Assembly: GCA_046765795.1 (NCBI GenBank)
Contig: JBKPRH010000252.1
Span: 1 to 12,631, forward strand
DNA length: 12,631 nt
Source: Gp6-AA40 sp046765795
GTDB lineage: Bacteria; Acidobacteriota; Vicinamibacteria; Vicinamibacterales; UBA2999
Direction of reading: 5' to 3'
In this document: positions 12,186 through 12,631 of the stretch, in pieces
Layout of the letters: every line of letters begins with the position of its first letter
Numbering within the stretch: the stretch's first letter is position 1
Translations under genes and position numbers: made by a program
Notes under the pieces: generated by a model
What the model was told of the DNA's origin: nothing
Database searches by the model: none
Seen by the model: the letters and a program-made list of their open reading frames with translations, nothing else

Positions 12186-12631
12186 TGGCGTTGTCACTTC
12201 AGGCTGGAGTGGCCGAGGCCATTCGCGCGCACGGCGTCGAAACCTATCCGAACGAGTGCTGTGGTGCGCTGATCGGGCGCGACGGTGTGGTGACGCACAC
12301 CCTGGCGCTGCCAAACGTCACTGACGAAGGACCGCGCCGCCGTTTCCGTGTGAGCGATCGCGACTATTTGCAGTGCGAGAAGCGGGCGAGGGAGCTGGGT
12401 GGAGAGTTGCTCGGGTTCTATCACTCCCATCCTGATCATCCGGCCAGGCCGTCGCAATACGATCTCGATCACGCGTTGCCGTTCTTTTCCTACATCATCG
12501 TTGCCGTCCGCGCCGGCACGCCCGAGGACATGACGTCCTGGCGATTGCGCGAGGATCGCTCTGCCTTCGACGAGGAAAGCCTCACTCATGCCGAACACAA
12601 TCAACATCCCGACGCCGCTTCGTCCATTCAC
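12185..12631 (+). CDS. mec: Mec-like JAMM/MPN+ metallopeptidase releasing cysteine from CysO (3' end outside window)
   Basis: The frame starts at ATG 12185 (TGATG, one base shared with the cysM stop), with GGAGG at 12173-12177 seven bases upstream. It stays open for 149 codons to the window edge. The full zinc-dependent JAMM motif is visible: E24 in YPNECCGALIG, then GFYHSHPDHPARPSQYD (77-93) with zinc ligands H80, H82 and D93, and S90. Family members with this length and neighbourhood (Mycobacterium Mec+) hydrolyse the CysO-cysteine adduct to free cysteine and regenerate the carrier. A Rad25/Mov34 ubiquitin-related role is less likely given cysM before and cysO after. The mycobacterial protein has 146 residues, so the end should be near. 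The frame continues out of phase over the first 44 bases of cysO, implying an unusually long gene overlap or a shift near 12560-12590. Confidence 0.88.
   Translation, partial: MALSLQAGVAEAIRAHGVETYPNECCGALIGRDGVVTHTLALPNVTDEGPRRRFRVSDRDYLQCEKRARELGGELLGFYHSHPDHPARPSQYDLDHALPFFSYIIVAVRAGTPEDMTSWRLREDRSAFDEESLTHAEHNQHPDAASSIH
12588..12631 (+). CDS. cysO: CysO-like ubiquitin-fold sulfur carrier protein (MoaD/ThiS family, N-terminal start only)
   Basis: Only the first 14 codons and part of the fifteenth are inside the window. ATG at 12588 follows GAGGAAAG (12572-12579) at an eight-base spacing and reads MPNTINIPTPLRPF. This matches the beginning of MoaD/ThiS/CysO proteins (in M. tuberculosis CysO, VSIPTILRPHTGG). 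The C-terminal Gly-Gly that would carry the thiocarboxylate lies outside. It is in the +1 frame relative to mec and overlaps it by at least 44 bases. Gene order cysM-mec-cysO strongly supports the call; in M. tuberculosis the same three genes occur as mec-cysO-cysM. Confidence 0.72.
   Translation, partial: MPNTINIPTPLRPF

Noticed and set aside
1..12631. CRISPR array, toxin-antitoxin, restriction-modification, retron, phage or transposase genes
   Set aside because: I looked for spaced direct repeats, reverse transcriptase, methylase, nuclease and integrase motifs on both strands and saw none; all large genes fit housekeeping or metabolic families.

Overview
The window is a high-GC, densely packed bacterial chromosome segment made of ordinary-looking chromosomal genes. 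Gene content and protein style (double-domain M16 peptidase, HisKA_3 kinase/NarL pair, otsB-otsA, and a cysM-mec-cysO sulfur-carrier cysteine cluster) suggest an environmental Acidobacteriota, perhaps class Vicinamibacteria. That assignment is inference from style; no rRNA or other phylogenetic marker is present. No insertion sequence, phage gene, CRISPR array, tRNA or rRNA was seen.

Layout. 2-277 (+) is the C-terminal end of an App1-like (DUF2183) phosphatase. It converges on a minus-strand pair: a small unrecognised protein (290-718) and a CaiB/BaiF class III CoA-transferase (750-1940). A 155-bp divergent spacer (1941-2095) follows, with competing hairpins and five phased 7-nt pyrimidine-rich units that end exactly at the alkA start codon. 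Then come alkA (2096-2716, +) and a secreted M16 zinc peptidase (2730-5552, +). A 53-bp double-hairpin palindrome (5556-5608) lies after the peptidase and overlaps the stop codon of the opposing gene. On the minus strand are a Spy/LTxxQ-like protein with no signal peptide (5607-5978) and an exported protein of unknown function (6058-6531). Divergent from these is a sensor kinase/response regulator pair (6626-8080 and 8073-8723, +). After a 134-bp spacer come otsB and otsA (8858-11211, +), translationally coupled and together making trehalose. A perfect TATAAT box follows the otsA stop by two bases and starts the last unit: cysM (11241-12185), mec (12185 to the edge) and the beginning of cysO (12588 to the edge).

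How the genes work together. OtsA and OtsB are consecutive steps in trehalose synthesis. CysM, Mec and CysO are the three components of the sulfur-carrier-protein route to cysteine known from Mycobacterium tuberculosis: sulfide is carried as a CysO thiocarboxylate, CysM attaches it to O-phosphoserine, and Mec releases cysteine from CysO. The most interesting regulatory signal is a palindrome between the TATAAT box and the cysM start codon. It matches the core of the Rrf2/IscR type 1 operator exactly, suggesting that cysteine synthesis here is controlled by an iron-sulfur or cysteine sensor. I found no clear case for a wholly new defence or mobile system.
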